Origin: Kluyvera sp046569695
Lineage (GTDB): Bacteria; Pseudomonadota; Gammaproteobacteria; Enterobacterales; Enterobacteriaceae
Length of the DNA stretch: 64,000 nucleotides
Reading direction: 5' to 3'
NCBI RefSeq assembly: GCF_046569695.1
Contig: NZ_JBKHUI010000018.1
Location: 1-64,000, forward strand
Notes under the pieces: generated by a model
What the model was told of the DNA's origin: nothing
Database searches by the model: none
Seen by the model: the letters and a program-made list of their open reading frames with translations, nothing else
Translations under genes and position numbers: made by a program
Part shown: in pieces, positions 44,765 through 54,185 of the stretch
Position numbering within the stretch: position 1 is the first letter of the stretch
Layout: the number at the start of each line of letters is the position of its first letter

Positions 44765-45426
44765 TATTTTTTCCTCGCCAGCAGGCCAAACAGAGAAAGC
44801 AGGACCGGCAGCCCGACAGGTGCAAAGGGAACGGCAGCGAGCGACAGCGCCGCACCGCTGCAGGCACGAATCAGCGTGGTACGGTTTTTAAAGGCCGGGA
44901 TCACTAACGCCAACAGGATGGCCGGAAAAACGGCATCCAGCCCGATGGTTTCCGGGGCCGGTAATAACCGTCCTACCGCCGCGCCAAACAGCGCGCCGAG
45001 TGGCCAGAAGAGGGCGACGCCAACCCCGCAGAGCCAGAAAGCGGCTTTACGCTGCTCGGGCGCGGGCTGCGAGAGGCCGAAGACCACGCTCTCGTCATTC
45101 ATGATATGGCAGCCAATAAAGCTGGCGGCGCGCTTGCCCACCAGGTCACGCACCGTCACGCCGAAAGGAATATGGCGGGCATTGACTAGCAGGCCAGCAG
45201 CAGCGGCCGCCAACGGGTTACCGCCGCTGGCGACAATCCCGATAAACATAAATTCTGACGCGCCCGCGAGGACGGAGACCGAGAGCAGCAGCGGCACCCA
45301 TAGCGGAAAACCGTAGGCCATTGCCAGCGAGCCATAAGAGACGCCGACCACGCCGACCGCCAGACAGACGAGGAAAATCGCCTTAATCGTGCTGCCTTTC
45401 AGGCAGGAGAACATTTTTAATGACAT
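44764..45426 (-). CDS. AzlC-family amino-acid exporter
   Basis: This 220-residue polytopic membrane protein is similar to YgaZ/AzlC, which export valine or similar amino acids with a small partner. The SVLAGASEFMFIGIVASGGNPLAAA stretch (split, near 50-75) and NARHIPFGVTVRDLVG near 82 mark the family. The XRE-cupin regulator is divergent, with shared operators between them. Confidence 0.9.
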   Translation of the reverse strand: MSLKMFSCLKGSTIKAIFLVCLAVGVVGVSYGSLAMAYGFPLWVPLLLSVSVLAGASEFMFIGIVASGGNPLAAAAAGLLVNARHIPFGVTVRDLVGKRAASFIGCHIMNDESVVFGLSQPAPEQRKAAFWLCGVGVALFWPLGALFGAAVGRLLPAPETIGLDAVFPAILLALVIPAFKNRTTLIRACSGAALSLAAVPFAPVGLPVLLSLFGLLARKK

Positions 45427-45437
45427 CTAAATTTACC

Positions 45438-45510
45438 ATATCGAACGATATATCCATTATAATGAACGAATCAGTGTGGTAGTTCAAGATGAACGTTTCG
45501 TTCGATATAT
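45438..45510. promoter_or_regulatory. Operators between azlC and the XRE-cupin gene
   Basis: ATATCGAACGATATAT (45438-45453) and its inverted partner TTTCGTTCGATATAT (45496-45510) flank the divergent start region. The half-site TCGAACGA / TCGTTCGA is shared. One copy lies near each gene, as expected for a regulator controlling both itself and azlCD. Confidence 0.7.
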
Positions 45511-45528
45511 AAAACGATGGAGTTGTGT

Positions 45529-46077
45529 ATGACACAGCCAATCAGCGTGATTGCCAAAAGCCTGGTGCGTGAGCGAGCGAGGACCGGATTGTCTCTGGCC
45601 GAAATCGCCCGCCGTGCCGGTATTGCCAAATCGACGCTTTCCCAGCTTGAAGCCGGGAACGGTAATCCTAGCCTGGAAACCTTATGGGCGCTTTGCGTCG
45701 CGCTGGACATTCCTTTTGCGCGTCTGCTTGAGCCGCAGCCCAATAAAACCCAGGTGATCCGCCGGGGGGAAGGGACGAAGGTCATCGCCGAGCAGGCCAA
45801 TTATCAGGCTACGCTGCTTGCGACCTGCCCGCCGGGGGCGCGCCGTGATATCTATCTGCTGACCACGCAGCCGGGCGCAGACCGTATTTCACATCCGCAT
45901 CCGCCGGGCTCTATCGAGCACATTATTGTCACCCAGGGGCGAGCACAGGTTGGCCCGACCGCCGCGCCGGAAGAGCTGAACGCCGGTGACTACATCTGCT
46001 ACCCTGCCGACGAGCCGCACCTTTTTAAAGCGCTGGAGCCGGATACGCTGGCGATCCTGGTTGCCGAGCAGAACTGA
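45529..46077 (+). CDS. XRE-family regulator with cupin sensor domain
   Basis: This 182-residue protein has an N-terminal helix-turn-helix (about 8-65: LSLAEIARRAGIAKSTLSQLEAG in pieces). Its C-terminal cupin (about 105-180; HPHPPGSIEHIIVTQG and CYPADEPH) should bind a small ligand. Family members often regulate divergent transporter genes. The ATG at 45529 has GGAG seven bases upstream. An in-frame ATG at 45517 is less likely. Confidence 0.9.
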   Translation: MTQPISVIAKSLVRERARTGLSLAEIARRAGIAKSTLSQLEAGNGNPSLETLWALCVALDIPFARLLEPQPNKTQVIRRGEGTKVIAEQANYQATLLATCPPGARRDIYLLTTQPGADRISHPHPPGSIEHIIVTQGRAQVGPTAAPEELNAGDYICYPADEPHLFKALEPDTLAILVAEQN

Positions 46078-46428
46078 CCATAAAGACGCGCGGTGATATA
46101 TCAATAACTGCGCGTATATTTATATATTAAAAATAATATTATATTTTTATTATTATCTTTATTGGATACACCTTATTTATATATTCATGGTTTATTTTTC
46201 TTTTCCCCTTCCGACCTGTTACCTCGCTCACGATATTAAACATAGGGTTATTTACCGGCTGAAACAATTTAGCTAGTGTCTTTAGGCTTGTTATGAAATA
46301 TGTCTGTGCGTAACTGGCGATTTCTACTGGTGTATGAATAACAGTAATACATTCATATCCATTATAAAAAATACCAAAAATCATATTTTGATTTTTCGGC
46401 ATATTCTTTATTTCAAGGAAAGCAAATA
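46078..46428. other. AT-rich intergenic region before the porin gene
   Basis: About 350 bp of very AT-rich DNA. It probably carries the porin promoter, but I can point to no clear operator. A 133-codon antisense frame here is AT-driven and lacks family features. Confidence 0.5.
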
Positions 46429-47823
46429 ATGAAGAAATCGACGCTCTCGCTGGCAATAGGATTATTGTTGGTGGCCAATACCGGTTTTGCGAAAACAACG
46501 AACATGACGTTAGAGCAAAGGCTGGCGCAGTTAGAATCACGTCTGGAAGCAGCAGAGAATCGTGCCGCTAAAGCGGAGCAGCAGGTTGAAACGCTTCGCG
46601 TTCAGCAGGCGGCTGAAATTAAAGAGATCAAAGCCACGCAGGGAAATACGCCGGTGAACGGTCAGGCTTCTGCCCAGGAGACCCGCATCAACGCGGATAA
46701 GCCTAATCTTATTTTGTCCGGCTATGGCGATCTGAAAATATACGGCGATGTTGAATTTAATATGGATGCGGAAAGTAAGCATGGCTTACTGGCCATGACC
46801 AACCCGAGCTATAGCAGCGACCCTTCCAATGAACAGTGGGATATCAACGGGCGTATTTTGTTGGGATTTGACGGCATGCGTAAGCTGAATAACGGCTATT
46901 TTGCCGGTTTCTCCGCACAACCGCTGGGCGATCTCTCCGGGACGGTGAATATTGATGATGCGGCGTTCTTCTTTGGTAAAGAGGATGACTGGAAAATTAA
47001 AGTGGGTCGTTTTGAAGCCTACGATATGTTCCCATTAAATCAGGATACGTTTGTTGAGCACTCCGGTAATACCGCTAACGACCTCTACGACGACGGCAGC
47101 GGCTATATCTATATGATGAAAGAAGGTCGCGGTCGTTCTGATTCCGGCGGCAGCTTCCTGATGAGCAAGCAGCTAGACAACTGGTATTTCGAGTTAAACA
47201 CCCTGCTGGAAGACGGCACCTCGCTCTACAACGATGGCAACTATCATGGCCGTGAGATGGAACAGCAGAAAAACGTCGCTTATCTGCGCCCGGTTATTGC
47301 CTGGTCGCCAACTGATGAGTTTACGGTGTCAGCGGCGATGGAAAGCAACGTTGTTAACAATGCGTACGGCTATCACGATAAGAAAGGTCGTTTTGTCGAC
47401 CAGTCTGACCGCACCGGTTACGGTATGACCATGACGTGGAACGGTCAGAAGGCCGATCCTGATAATGGCGTGGTGATTAACCTGAACACGGCCTACCTGG
47501 ATGCGAACAATGAACAAGACTTTACCGCGGCGACAAACGTGCTGTGGAAAGGCTTCGAATTGGGTTACATCTACGCGCATAACAAGATTGATGATTATGC
47601 CGGCGTGGTGTGCGACGACGACTGCTGGATCAACGATGAAGGGACCTACGATATTCATACCATCCACGCGTCCTACCAGTTCGCTAACGTGCTGGATATG
47701 CAGAACTTTAATATCTATCTCGGGACCTACTACTCTATCCTGAACAGCGATGGCGACGGTTATAATGGCGATGGTTCTGATGATCGCTACGGTGCGCGCG
47801 TTCGCTTTAAATACTACTTCTAA
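46429..47823 (+). CDS. Outer-membrane carbohydrate porin with N-terminal coiled coil
   Basis: This 464-residue exported protein has a signal peptide (about 1-21, ending GFAK) and a periplasmic coiled coil (about 25-65, LAQLESRLEAAENRAAKAEQQ). The beta-barrel is rich in aromatic-ended strands and ends in Phe (RFKYYF), the outer-membrane C-terminal signal. This layout is that of ScrY/RafY sugar porins. The sugar is unknown. Nearby rhamnose or PTS loci are the candidates. An AAGGAAAG ribosome-binding site precedes the ATG. Confidence 0.8.
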   Translation: MKKSTLSLAIGLLLVANTGFAKTTNMTLEQRLAQLESRLEAAENRAAKAEQQVETLRVQQAAEIKEIKATQGNTPVNGQASAQETRINADKPNLILSGYGDLKIYGDVEFNMDAESKHGLLAMTNPSYSSDPSNEQWDINGRILLGFDGMRKLNNGYFAGFSAQPLGDLSGTVNIDDAAFFFGKEDDWKIKVGRFEAYDMFPLNQDTFVEHSGNTANDLYDDGSGYIYMMKEGRGRSDSGGSFLMSKQLDNWYFELNTLLEDGTSLYNDGNYHGREMEQQKNVAYLRPVIAWSPTDEFTVSAAMESNVVNNAYGYHDKKGRFVDQSDRTGYGMTMTWNGQKADPDNGVVINLNTAYLDANNEQDFTAATNVLWKGFELGYIYAHNKIDDYAGVVCDDDCWINDEGTYDIHTIHASYQFANVLDMQNFNIYLGTYYSILNSDGDGYNGDGSDDRYGARVRFKYYF

Positions 47824-47831
47824 AAAAATAA

Positions 47832-47860
47832 AGGCCTCTGGAAACAGAGGCCTTTTTCTT
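47832..47860 (+). terminator. Terminator of the porin gene
   Basis: AGGCCTCTG / CAGAGGCCT with a GAAA-type loop is followed by T5, shortly after the stop codon. Confidence 0.88.
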
Positions 47861-47875
47861 GTTGTTGTGCGGGCT

Positions 47876-47962
47876 CGGTGCCAGTTCCCGGCGTCGCTTC
47901 GCTCGGCCGGGCTACTATAAGGCTTTTGTAGGCCTGATAAGCGCAGCGCCATCAGGCAATTC
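47876..47962. repeat. BIME (REP palindromes)
   Basis: GTGCCAGTTCCCGGCGTCGC...CGGCCGGGC and GTAGGCCTGATAAGCGCAGCGCCATCAGGC are adjacent REP-type palindromes between the porin and rhaM 3' ends. Confidence 0.8.
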
Positions 47963-47967
47963 GGCGC

Positions 47968-48282
47968 TTATGCCAGGTAAAACACCTCTTTAAGCTCGGC
48001 GCTAACCGGGCTGTTATCCGGGTTAGACGGCATCACGTCGGTCATGTGCTTCCACCAACGCTGGCAAACCTCGGTGTTCGCCACCGCGTTCCAGCGCTCT
48101 TCGGACTCAATCTCCACGGTCGCAAACAGCAGGTTACGTTCTTTATCGAGATAAATGGCGTAATGGTGCGCCCCGTGCGCTTTCAGTACTGCTTCTAGCT
48201 CCGGCCAGATTGGGCTGTGACGGCGCTGATACTCTTCGTGTGCGTTGGCGTTAACCTGCATCACAAAGGCTTTGCGGATCAT
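47968..48282 (-). CDS. rhaM: L-rhamnose mutarotase
   Basis: RhaM interconverts the alpha and beta anomers of L-rhamnose, speeding its entry into catabolism. The 104 residues equal E. coli RhaM. The conserved Tyr (NAHEEYQRRH near 18), His (RRHSPIWPEL near 22) and the WWKHMTDVM block near 76 are present. It overlaps the upstream dehydrogenase gene by 4 bp and is the last gene of a long rha operon. Confidence 0.95.
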   Translation of the reverse strand: MIRKAFVMQVNANAHEEYQRRHSPIWPELEAVLKAHGAHHYAIYLDKERNLLFATVEIESEERWNAVANTEVCQRWWKHMTDVMPSNPDNSPVSAELKEVFYLA

Positions 48283-49427
48283 AATGCCTCCAGGTACAGC
48301 TCGCGCACTTCATCGCGGCTGGCGGTTCGCGGGTTGCAAGGCGCGCATGGGTCGGCTAGCGCTTTATCCAGCCAGCCTTCGATATCGGCTTTGGTGACGC
48401 CCAGTTTGCTGAACCCTTCAGGAATGCCCACGCGCGCACTCAGCTTGCGGATGGCGTTGATCGCCTCCATGCTCGCCGCTTCGTCGCTCATGCTGCGGGT
48501 GTCCACGCCCATCGCCTGCGCCACGCGGGCAAAGCGCGCCACGGCGTTCGGGCGGTTAAAGTTTTCAATGATCGGCAGCAGGATGGCGTTGCACACGCCG
48601 TGCGGCAGGTTGTGCGTGGCCCCCGGTTGGTGCGCCAATGCATGTACCAGCCCCAGACCGGCGCTGTTAAACGCCATGCCTGCCAGATACTGACCAAACG
48701 CCATCTGTTCGCGGGCTTCCAGGTTATGACCATCGTCGACGGCTTTCGGCAGCCACAGGGTGATAAGGCGAATCGCTTCGAGTGCGTTGGCATCGGTTAA
48801 CGGGTGTGCACCGACGGAAACATACGCTTCAACCGCATGGGTCAGTGCATCCATACCGGTGGCGGCGGTGACAGAAGCTGGAATATCAAGCATCACGCTC
48901 GCATCGTCCACGGCGATATCCGGGATGATGTTGGCGTCGATAATCACCTCTTTGACCTGGCGCGCGGTGTCGATAATGACTGCGTTGCTGGTCATCTCTG
49001 CTGCCGTGCCCGCTGTCGTGTTGATGGCGACAAGATGCACGCCAGCGTTCAACACTTTGCCCACGCCAGAGTATGCGGTGGACGGGCCCGGGTTCGCGGT
49101 CAGAATTTTGATTGCTTTCGCGGTGTCAATCGGGCTGCCGCCGCCGAAGGCAATAATGTAGTCACATTGATTAGCCTGGTAGGCCGCGTAGCCTTTCTGC
49201 ACCAGCTCTTCCGTCGGGTTCGGGAAAACCTCATCAAACAGGTGATAAGGCATTTTATGCGCGTCCAGCGCGGTGAACAGGCTGTCCAGCAGGCCCAGTT
49301 TCACCAGCTGACCGTCGGTAACGATCAGCGCTTTGCCCCATTGCTTACCGGCAACCAGGTTGACCATATCCCCAATGGCGCCTGCACCGTGCAGGCTGAT
49401 TTTTGGCAGTGCTAACATAAAACTCAT
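48279..49427 (-). CDS. Iron-dependent lactaldehyde reductase-like dehydrogenase
   Basis: This 382-residue group III alcohol dehydrogenase has the NAD site GGGSPIDTAKAI near residue 97. The metal-ligand region (DALTHAVEAYVS near 198, then HALAHQPGATHNLPHGVCNA near 262-281) carries the Asp and three His that bind iron. It resembles E. coli YiaY slightly more than FucO. In this operon its likely job is to reduce L-lactaldehyde, the RhaD product, to 1,2-propanediol when oxygen is low. Confidence 0.88.
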   Translation of the reverse strand: MSFMLALPKISLHGAGAIGDMVNLVAGKQWGKALIVTDGQLVKLGLLDSLFTALDAHKMPYHLFDEVFPNPTEELVQKGYAAYQANQCDYIIAFGGGSPIDTAKAIKILTANPGPSTAYSGVGKVLNAGVHLVAINTTAGTAAEMTSNAVIIDTARQVKEVIIDANIIPDIAVDDASVMLDIPASVTAATGMDALTHAVEAYVSVGAHPLTDANALEAIRLITLWLPKAVDDGHNLEAREQMAFGQYLAGMAFNSAGLGLVHALAHQPGATHNLPHGVCNAILLPIIENFNRPNAVARFARVAQAMGVDTRSMSDEAASMEAINAIRKLSARVGIPEGFSKLGVTKADIEGWLDKALADPCAPCNPRTASRDEVRELYLEAL

Positions 49428-49497
49428 GGTGTTTCTCCTTAAATACCTAACTTATGAAATCCCGTTATCCCCTCATCCGCTGGGGTGAGGAGCATAT

Positions 49498-50502
49498 TTA
49501 TATTCGTCGTCTCTGCATCACCCGCCGGGCGATAATCGGCAGTGAAATCACCACGATCAGCATCGCGCCGATGATGATGGACATCACGATGCCTGGGACG
49601 TTAAGCAGGCTGAGCCCGAAGGTGACCAGCCCCATCAAAAACGCCGCGATAATCACGCCGACCATGCTGCCTGAGCCGCCAAGAATGTTGACGCCGCCGA
49701 GCACCGCCATGGTGACCACCGCCAGCTCCCAACCCATAGCGATGGTCGGGCGGGTACTGCCCAGACGTGAGGTCAGCAGCACCGCCGCCAGACCAGACAT
49801 CAAGCCTACCAGCGCGAAGAGCATCAGGTTGTGACGCTTGACGTTAATCCCTGAATACCATGCGCCGGTGGGGTTATTACCGATGGCGTAGGTGCGACGA
49901 CCAAAGTTGGTTTTGTGCAGCAGGAAGGCAAATGCTGCGGCGAGCACGATAAACAGCGCAAACTCAAACGACAGCGCGCCCCATACGTAGCCCTGGCCGA
50001 ACCAGGCGAAGCTCTCCGGGTATTTGTTCAGCGCCTGATCGCCCAGCAGAATGTAGGTAATGCCGCGATACAGGCTCATCGTGCCGATGGTGATAACGAT
50101 GGAAGAGAGGTTAAAGCGGGTCACCAGCAACCCGTTAAACAGCCCGCACAGCAGGCCAACTCCCAGCCCAACGCAAACTAACAACGGCGTATCCATTCCC
50201 GCGGCGGCGCAGAAGCCCATCAGCGTCGAGCTCAGGGCAATGGTCGACGCCACCGACAGGTCAATTTCCCGGGCGATAATCAGCATTGCCATCGGCAGCA
50301 CGATAATTGCCTTCTCGGTGAAGTTGAAGGTGGCGTCCGACAGGTTCCAGATGTTGAGGAAGTAGGGCGAAGCCAACGCGTTGCCGACAAACACCAGCAG
50401 CGTGACCGCCAGTAAAAAGCCTTCCCAGCACAGCAGCCGCTGGAATAACGACGGCGCGGTAACGTCGGTTTTAATCTCGTCCGGCATCATTATTTTGCTC
50501 AT
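49498..50502 (-). CDS. Rhamnose-type ABC transporter permease 2
   Basis: This 334-residue CUT2-family permease has eight to ten membrane helices and the EAA-like loop near DLSVASTIALSST. It corresponds to RhaQ of the Rhizobium rhamnose importer in order and family. The start overlaps the stop of the other permease (ATGA). I give no symbol because rhaQ is not used in enteric maps. A 70-bp gap separates it from the dehydrogenase gene. Confidence 0.88.
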   Translation of the reverse strand: MSKIMMPDEIKTDVTAPSLFQRLLCWEGFLLAVTLLVFVGNALASPYFLNIWNLSDATFNFTEKAIIVLPMAMLIIAREIDLSVASTIALSSTLMGFCAAAGMDTPLLVCVGLGVGLLCGLFNGLLVTRFNLSSIVITIGTMSLYRGITYILLGDQALNKYPESFAWFGQGYVWGALSFEFALFIVLAAAFAFLLHKTNFGRRTYAIGNNPTGAWYSGINVKRHNLMLFALVGLMSGLAAVLLTSRLGSTRPTIAMGWELAVVTMAVLGGVNILGGSGSMVGVIIAAFLMGLVTFGLSLLNVPGIVMSIIIGAMLIVVISLPIIARRVMQRRRI

Positions 50503-51503
50503 GAGCGCACCGCCTGTTTCTGTCGGGCCAGCGCGGCATCGCGCAGGATCAGCCGTCCTTTGCGTTTATTGCCGCGTTCGTTCAGCAGGACGGCAATCAC
50601 AATGACCGCGCCGGAAATCGCCATCTGCCAGAACGGTGAAATGCCGATCACCGGCAGGGCGTTGTTGATGATGCCGAGGAACAGCGCGCCGCACAGGCAG
50701 CCGACAACGCGTCCAGTGCCGCCCATGGTGCTGATACCGCCAATGACGCAGGCGGCGACAACCTGTAGCTCGAAGCCGTTCGCCACATCGACGTAGGCCA
50801 CGGCGAAGCGCGAGATCCACAAATAGCCGCAGAACCCGGCCAGCGCGCCGGAGAGGCAGAAGCTGACGAACTGCATTTTCCCGGCGTTGATCCCGGTGTA
50901 GTAAGCGGCGGTCGCGTTGCCCCCGGCGGTGTACAGCGCGCGCCCGGTGCGGCTAAAGCGCAGGAAGTAGCCGACCAGCAGCAGCGCGGCGACGGCAAAC
51001 CAGCTTAATACCGGCAGGCCCAGCAGCGAGGCGCGCGGCAGGCCGAGGAAGTCGGCGCTCATCTGGTGTGAGTTCACCCAGCCGCCGTCGGAGAGCAGGA
51101 AGATAATGCCGCGGTAGATGCTCATGGTGCCAAGCGTCACCACAATCGCCGGAATACCGAGCTTCCACACCAGCAGGCCGTTAATCATCCCCATCACCAG
51201 ACCCAGCACCGTTGCCAGCAGCAGCAGCGCCCAGACCGGCACGGTGGGATAGTGGAAGTTAAGCAGGGCGACAATCATCCCGGTGAGCGCCAGGTTGGCG
51301 GCCATCGAAAGGTCGATACCTTTGGTCAGCAGCACCATCATCTGCCCCAGCGCGAGGATGATTAAGATGGCGGTATCGTTGAACATCTCCACCAGGTTGC
51401 CTGGCGAAACGAACGACGGCACGCGGCTGCCGATGGCGACGATCATCAAAATGATCACTGCGGCGAGCAGCCCTTCGCGGTGTTTAAATAAGGATTGCCA
51501 CAT
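50499..51503 (-). CDS. Rhamnose-type ABC transporter permease 1
   Basis: This 334-residue CUT2-family permease pairs with the next gene and corresponds to RhaP of Rhizobium. The DLSMAANLALTGMIVALLN region near 68-86 is the expected conserved loop and helix. The ATPase gene ends one base before it starts. Confidence 0.88.
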   Translation of the reverse strand: MWQSLFKHREGLLAAVIILMIVAIGSRVPSFVSPGNLVEMFNDTAILIILALGQMMVLLTKGIDLSMAANLALTGMIVALLNFHYPTVPVWALLLLATVLGLVMGMINGLLVWKLGIPAIVVTLGTMSIYRGIIFLLSDGGWVNSHQMSADFLGLPRASLLGLPVLSWFAVAALLLVGYFLRFSRTGRALYTAGGNATAAYYTGINAGKMQFVSFCLSGALAGFCGYLWISRFAVAYVDVANGFELQVVAACVIGGISTMGGTGRVVGCLCGALFLGIINNALPVIGISPFWQMAISGAVIVIAVLLNERGNKRKGRLILRDAALARQKQAVRS

Positions 51504-53009
51504 TTATGCTGCCTCCTTACCTGCGCCGCTGGCGGCGCTGACGATAGTTTCTGCGGTGGCTTCACCGGCCTGATATTCCGCGACCATCAGCCCTTCATGC
51601 ATCACGATAATGCGGTCGGCCATGCCCATCACTTCCGGCAGCTCTGACGACACCATAATCACCGCCAGCCCCTGGGCAACCAGCTCGGACATAAACTGAT
51701 GCACGGCGGCTTTTGAGCCGATATCGATACCTTTGGTGGGTTCATCAAGAATGATGACCTCCGGATGGGTCGCCAGCCATTTGCCGATCACCACTTTCTG
51801 CTGGTTGCCGCCGGAGAGCGTCTCCACCGGCTGACGCCAGCTAAAGGCTTTGACCTGTAGACGGCGGGCGTATTCGTCGGCAAGCTGCCATTCGCGGGCG
51901 TCGTTGAGCACGCCGCGCGGGTTGAGTTTGCTCAGCTGCGGCAGGCTGATGTTCTGAGCAATCGGCAGTTCAATAATCGCTCCTTGCTTCTGCCGCTCTT
52001 CCGGCACGCAGACAATCCCGGCGTTGATGGCATCGGCCGGCTGGCGAAAATGCACCGCTTTGCCGTTCAGGACAATCTCACCAGAAGAGGGGTGTGACAC
52101 GCCGGAAAGCGCCTGCATGAGCTCGGTGCGCCCGGCGCCGACAAGCCCATAAAAGCCGAGGATCTCGCCTTTTCGTAGGGTGAAGTTGATATGGGCAAAT
52201 TCGGTCGGGTGGCACAGGTCTTTTACCTCCAGCACCACATTGCCTTTTTCGCACGCCACTTTCGGGTAGGTTTGCGTGATTGCACGGCCGACCATCATGG
52301 CGACCATTCGCTCTTCGGTTATCTCATTGATTGCGCCGGAGCCAACGTACACGCCGTCGCGCAAGATGGTGTAGTGATCCGCCAGTTCAAAAATTTCATC
52401 AAACTTGTGCGAGATAAACAGGATGGCTTTGCCTTCCAGCTTTAAACGCTCAACGATTTGATAAAACTCTAGAATCTCGTGCTGGGAGAGGGCGGCGGTG
52501 GGTTCGTCGAGGATCACCACCTGCGCCTCAAACGACAGTGCGCGCGCGATTGCCACCATATGGCGCTGGGCAATGCTAAGGGTTTTTAAGATGGCGCGCG
52601 GGTCAATCTGCACGTCGAGGCGGGTGAGTATTTCCCGCGCTTTCTGGTGCATGGCGGGCCAGTCGAGCTTCTTCAGCCAGCCTTTATAGAGGTACTGGCC
52701 AACAAAGATATTTTCGGTGACCGAGAGCTCATCGAACAGCACGGTTTCCTGATGAATCGCGGTGATCCCCACCCGGTGCGCGGAGTCCGGCGTAGGCAGG
52801 GTAATGGGAATCGTTTTATAGAGAATTTCGCCCTCTTCGGGCTGATAAATGCCGGTCATCACTTTGACCAGCGTGGACTTGCCCGCGCCGTTTTCACCGA
52901 TTAACGCGGTGACCTTGCCGGGCCAGAGATCGAGCTGCACGTTTTCAAGCGCGCGCACGCCGGGGAAGACCTTGGTGATCCCCTTAAGCTGCAGCAAAGG
53001 TGTAGCCAT
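51504..53009 (-). CDS. Rhamnose-type ABC transporter ATPase (two NBDs)
   Basis: This 501-residue ATPase is of the RbsA/AraG type. The first domain has Walker A GENGAGKST (near 39-47) and Walker B VVILDEPTAA. The second has a degenerate loop GLVGAGRTE, then signature LSGGNQQKV and VIILDEPTKG. It powers uptake of L-rhamnose through the two downstream permeases. It corresponds to Rhizobium RhaT, a name that in E. coli means the unrelated symporter. Confidence 0.93.
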   Translation of the reverse strand: MATPLLQLKGITKVFPGVRALENVQLDLWPGKVTALIGENGAGKSTLVKVMTGIYQPEEGEILYKTIPITLPTPDSAHRVGITAIHQETVLFDELSVTENIFVGQYLYKGWLKKLDWPAMHQKAREILTRLDVQIDPRAILKTLSIAQRHMVAIARALSFEAQVVILDEPTAALSQHEILEFYQIVERLKLEGKAILFISHKFDEIFELADHYTILRDGVYVGSGAINEITEERMVAMMVGRAITQTYPKVACEKGNVVLEVKDLCHPTEFAHINFTLRKGEILGFYGLVGAGRTELMQALSGVSHPSSGEIVLNGKAVHFRQPADAINAGIVCVPEERQKQGAIIELPIAQNISLPQLSKLNPRGVLNDAREWQLADEYARRLQVKAFSWRQPVETLSGGNQQKVVIGKWLATHPEVIILDEPTKGIDIGSKAAVHQFMSELVAQGLAVIMVSSELPEVMGMADRIIVMHEGLMVAEYQAGEATAETIVSAASGAGKEAA

Positions 53010-53034
53010 GATAAGTCTCCATCGTAGGGGATTT

Positions 53035-53102
53035 GTAGGGCGGGTAAGCCATAGCGCACCCGCCGTTTTGCCGGATGGCGCTAGCGCTTATCCGGCCTAC
53101 AA
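53035..53102. repeat. REP palindrome
   Basis: GCCGGATGGCGCTAGCGCTTATCCGGCCTAC and an adjacent GGGCGGGTAAGCC...GGGTGC-type unit lie between the ATPase and the binding-protein gene. RNA hairpins here could lower transporter-ATPase output relative to the binding protein. Confidence 0.75.
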
Positions 53103-53108
53103 AACGCA

Positions 53109-54095
53109 TCAGAAGATTTTCGAGAACTTATCAATATTGCTGGCATCGTAGACGAACGGCTCGGACATCGCGCCGTTACCGTCAGCATCGAGCTTCACTT
53201 TGCCCAATTTACCCATGCTGGCTTCAGTTTTGGTTGCCGTACCTTTTACCAGGTCGTCAGCAAGATAGGTGGCGGCATAGCCCAGATCGATCGGGTTCCA
53301 GATAGCGAAGCTTTTGCTCGCGCCGGACTTAATCGCCCCGGCCATTTCAGACGGCAGCCCCAGCCCGGTCACGTAAACCTTGCCGATTTTTCCCTGATCC
53401 TTCACCGCCTGCGCCGCCGCTACGATACCGACGGAGGAGGGGGAGACAATCACTTTCAGGTCCGGGTAAGACTTCAGCAGCCCGACCGCTTCGCGGTAGC
53501 TCTTATCCGACAGGTCGTCGCCGTAGGCGACGGTCACCAGGTTGATGGACGGATAGTTCGGCAGCACCTTTTTCATCTCGCCAATCCAGATGTTCTGGTT
53601 GGTGGAGGTTGGCGTCGCGCTCAGAATGGCGACGTCGCCTTTCTCGACGTTCAGCGCTTTCAGCGCATCGGCGGCGAGCTTGACGTTGGTTTCGCCAATC
53701 AGCTGATTGTTCGAGGGGTTCAGGTGAATCTGGCGGCCACCTGCGGCAACGCCGGAATCCCATGACACCACCTTAATGCCACGCTGCATGGCTTTTTTCA
53801 GCACTGGCACCACCGCATCGGGATCGTTGGCGGAAATGGCGATCGCATCAACGCCCTGGGCGATCAACCCGTTGAGCACTTCGATCTGCGCTTCCGCCGT
53901 GGTGGTGGTTGGGCCGGTATAAATGACTTTTACATCGCCTAACTCTTTGGCCGCCTCCTGTGCGCCAACGTTCGCGGCTTCGAAGAAGCCATTGCCTAAG
54001 GATTTCGCCACAAGGGCAATTTTCACTTCAGCTAAAGCGGAACCGGACAACGCCAGGGCGGCAACGGTGAGGATGAAGCTTGCTTTTATTTTCAT
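53109..54095 (-). CDS. Rhamnose-type ABC transporter substrate-binding protein
   Basis: This 328-residue periplasmic protein of the ribose-binding (PBP1) family has a signal peptide (MKIKASFILTVAALALSGSALA). It captures sugar, here probably L-rhamnose, and delivers it to the permeases. The order rhaB-rhaA-rhaD then binding protein, ATPase, permeases and lactaldehyde reductase argues strongly for rhamnose. The start is 90 bp after the rhaD stop. Confidence 0.92.
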   Translation of the reverse strand: MKIKASFILTVAALALSGSALAEVKIALVAKSLGNGFFEAANVGAQEAAKELGDVKVIYTGPTTTTAEAQIEVLNGLIAQGVDAIAISANDPDAVVPVLKKAMQRGIKVVSWDSGVAAGGRQIHLNPSNNQLIGETNVKLAADALKALNVEKGDVAILSATPTSTNQNIWIGEMKKVLPNYPSINLVTVAYGDDLSDKSYREAVGLLKSYPDLKVIVSPSSVGIVAAAQAVKDQGKIGKVYVTGLGLPSEMAGAIKSGASKSFAIWNPIDLGYAATYLADDLVKGTATKTEASMGKLGKVKLDADGNGAMSEPFVYDASNIDKFSKIF

Positions 54096-54185
54096 TGCTT
54101 GTACTCCACGGTTTTTGAGTTAGTTGATTTGCAGGTAACAGAGTTTCCCCTGCGGATCGTTGCCCGCAGGGGTTATGCGATGTTC

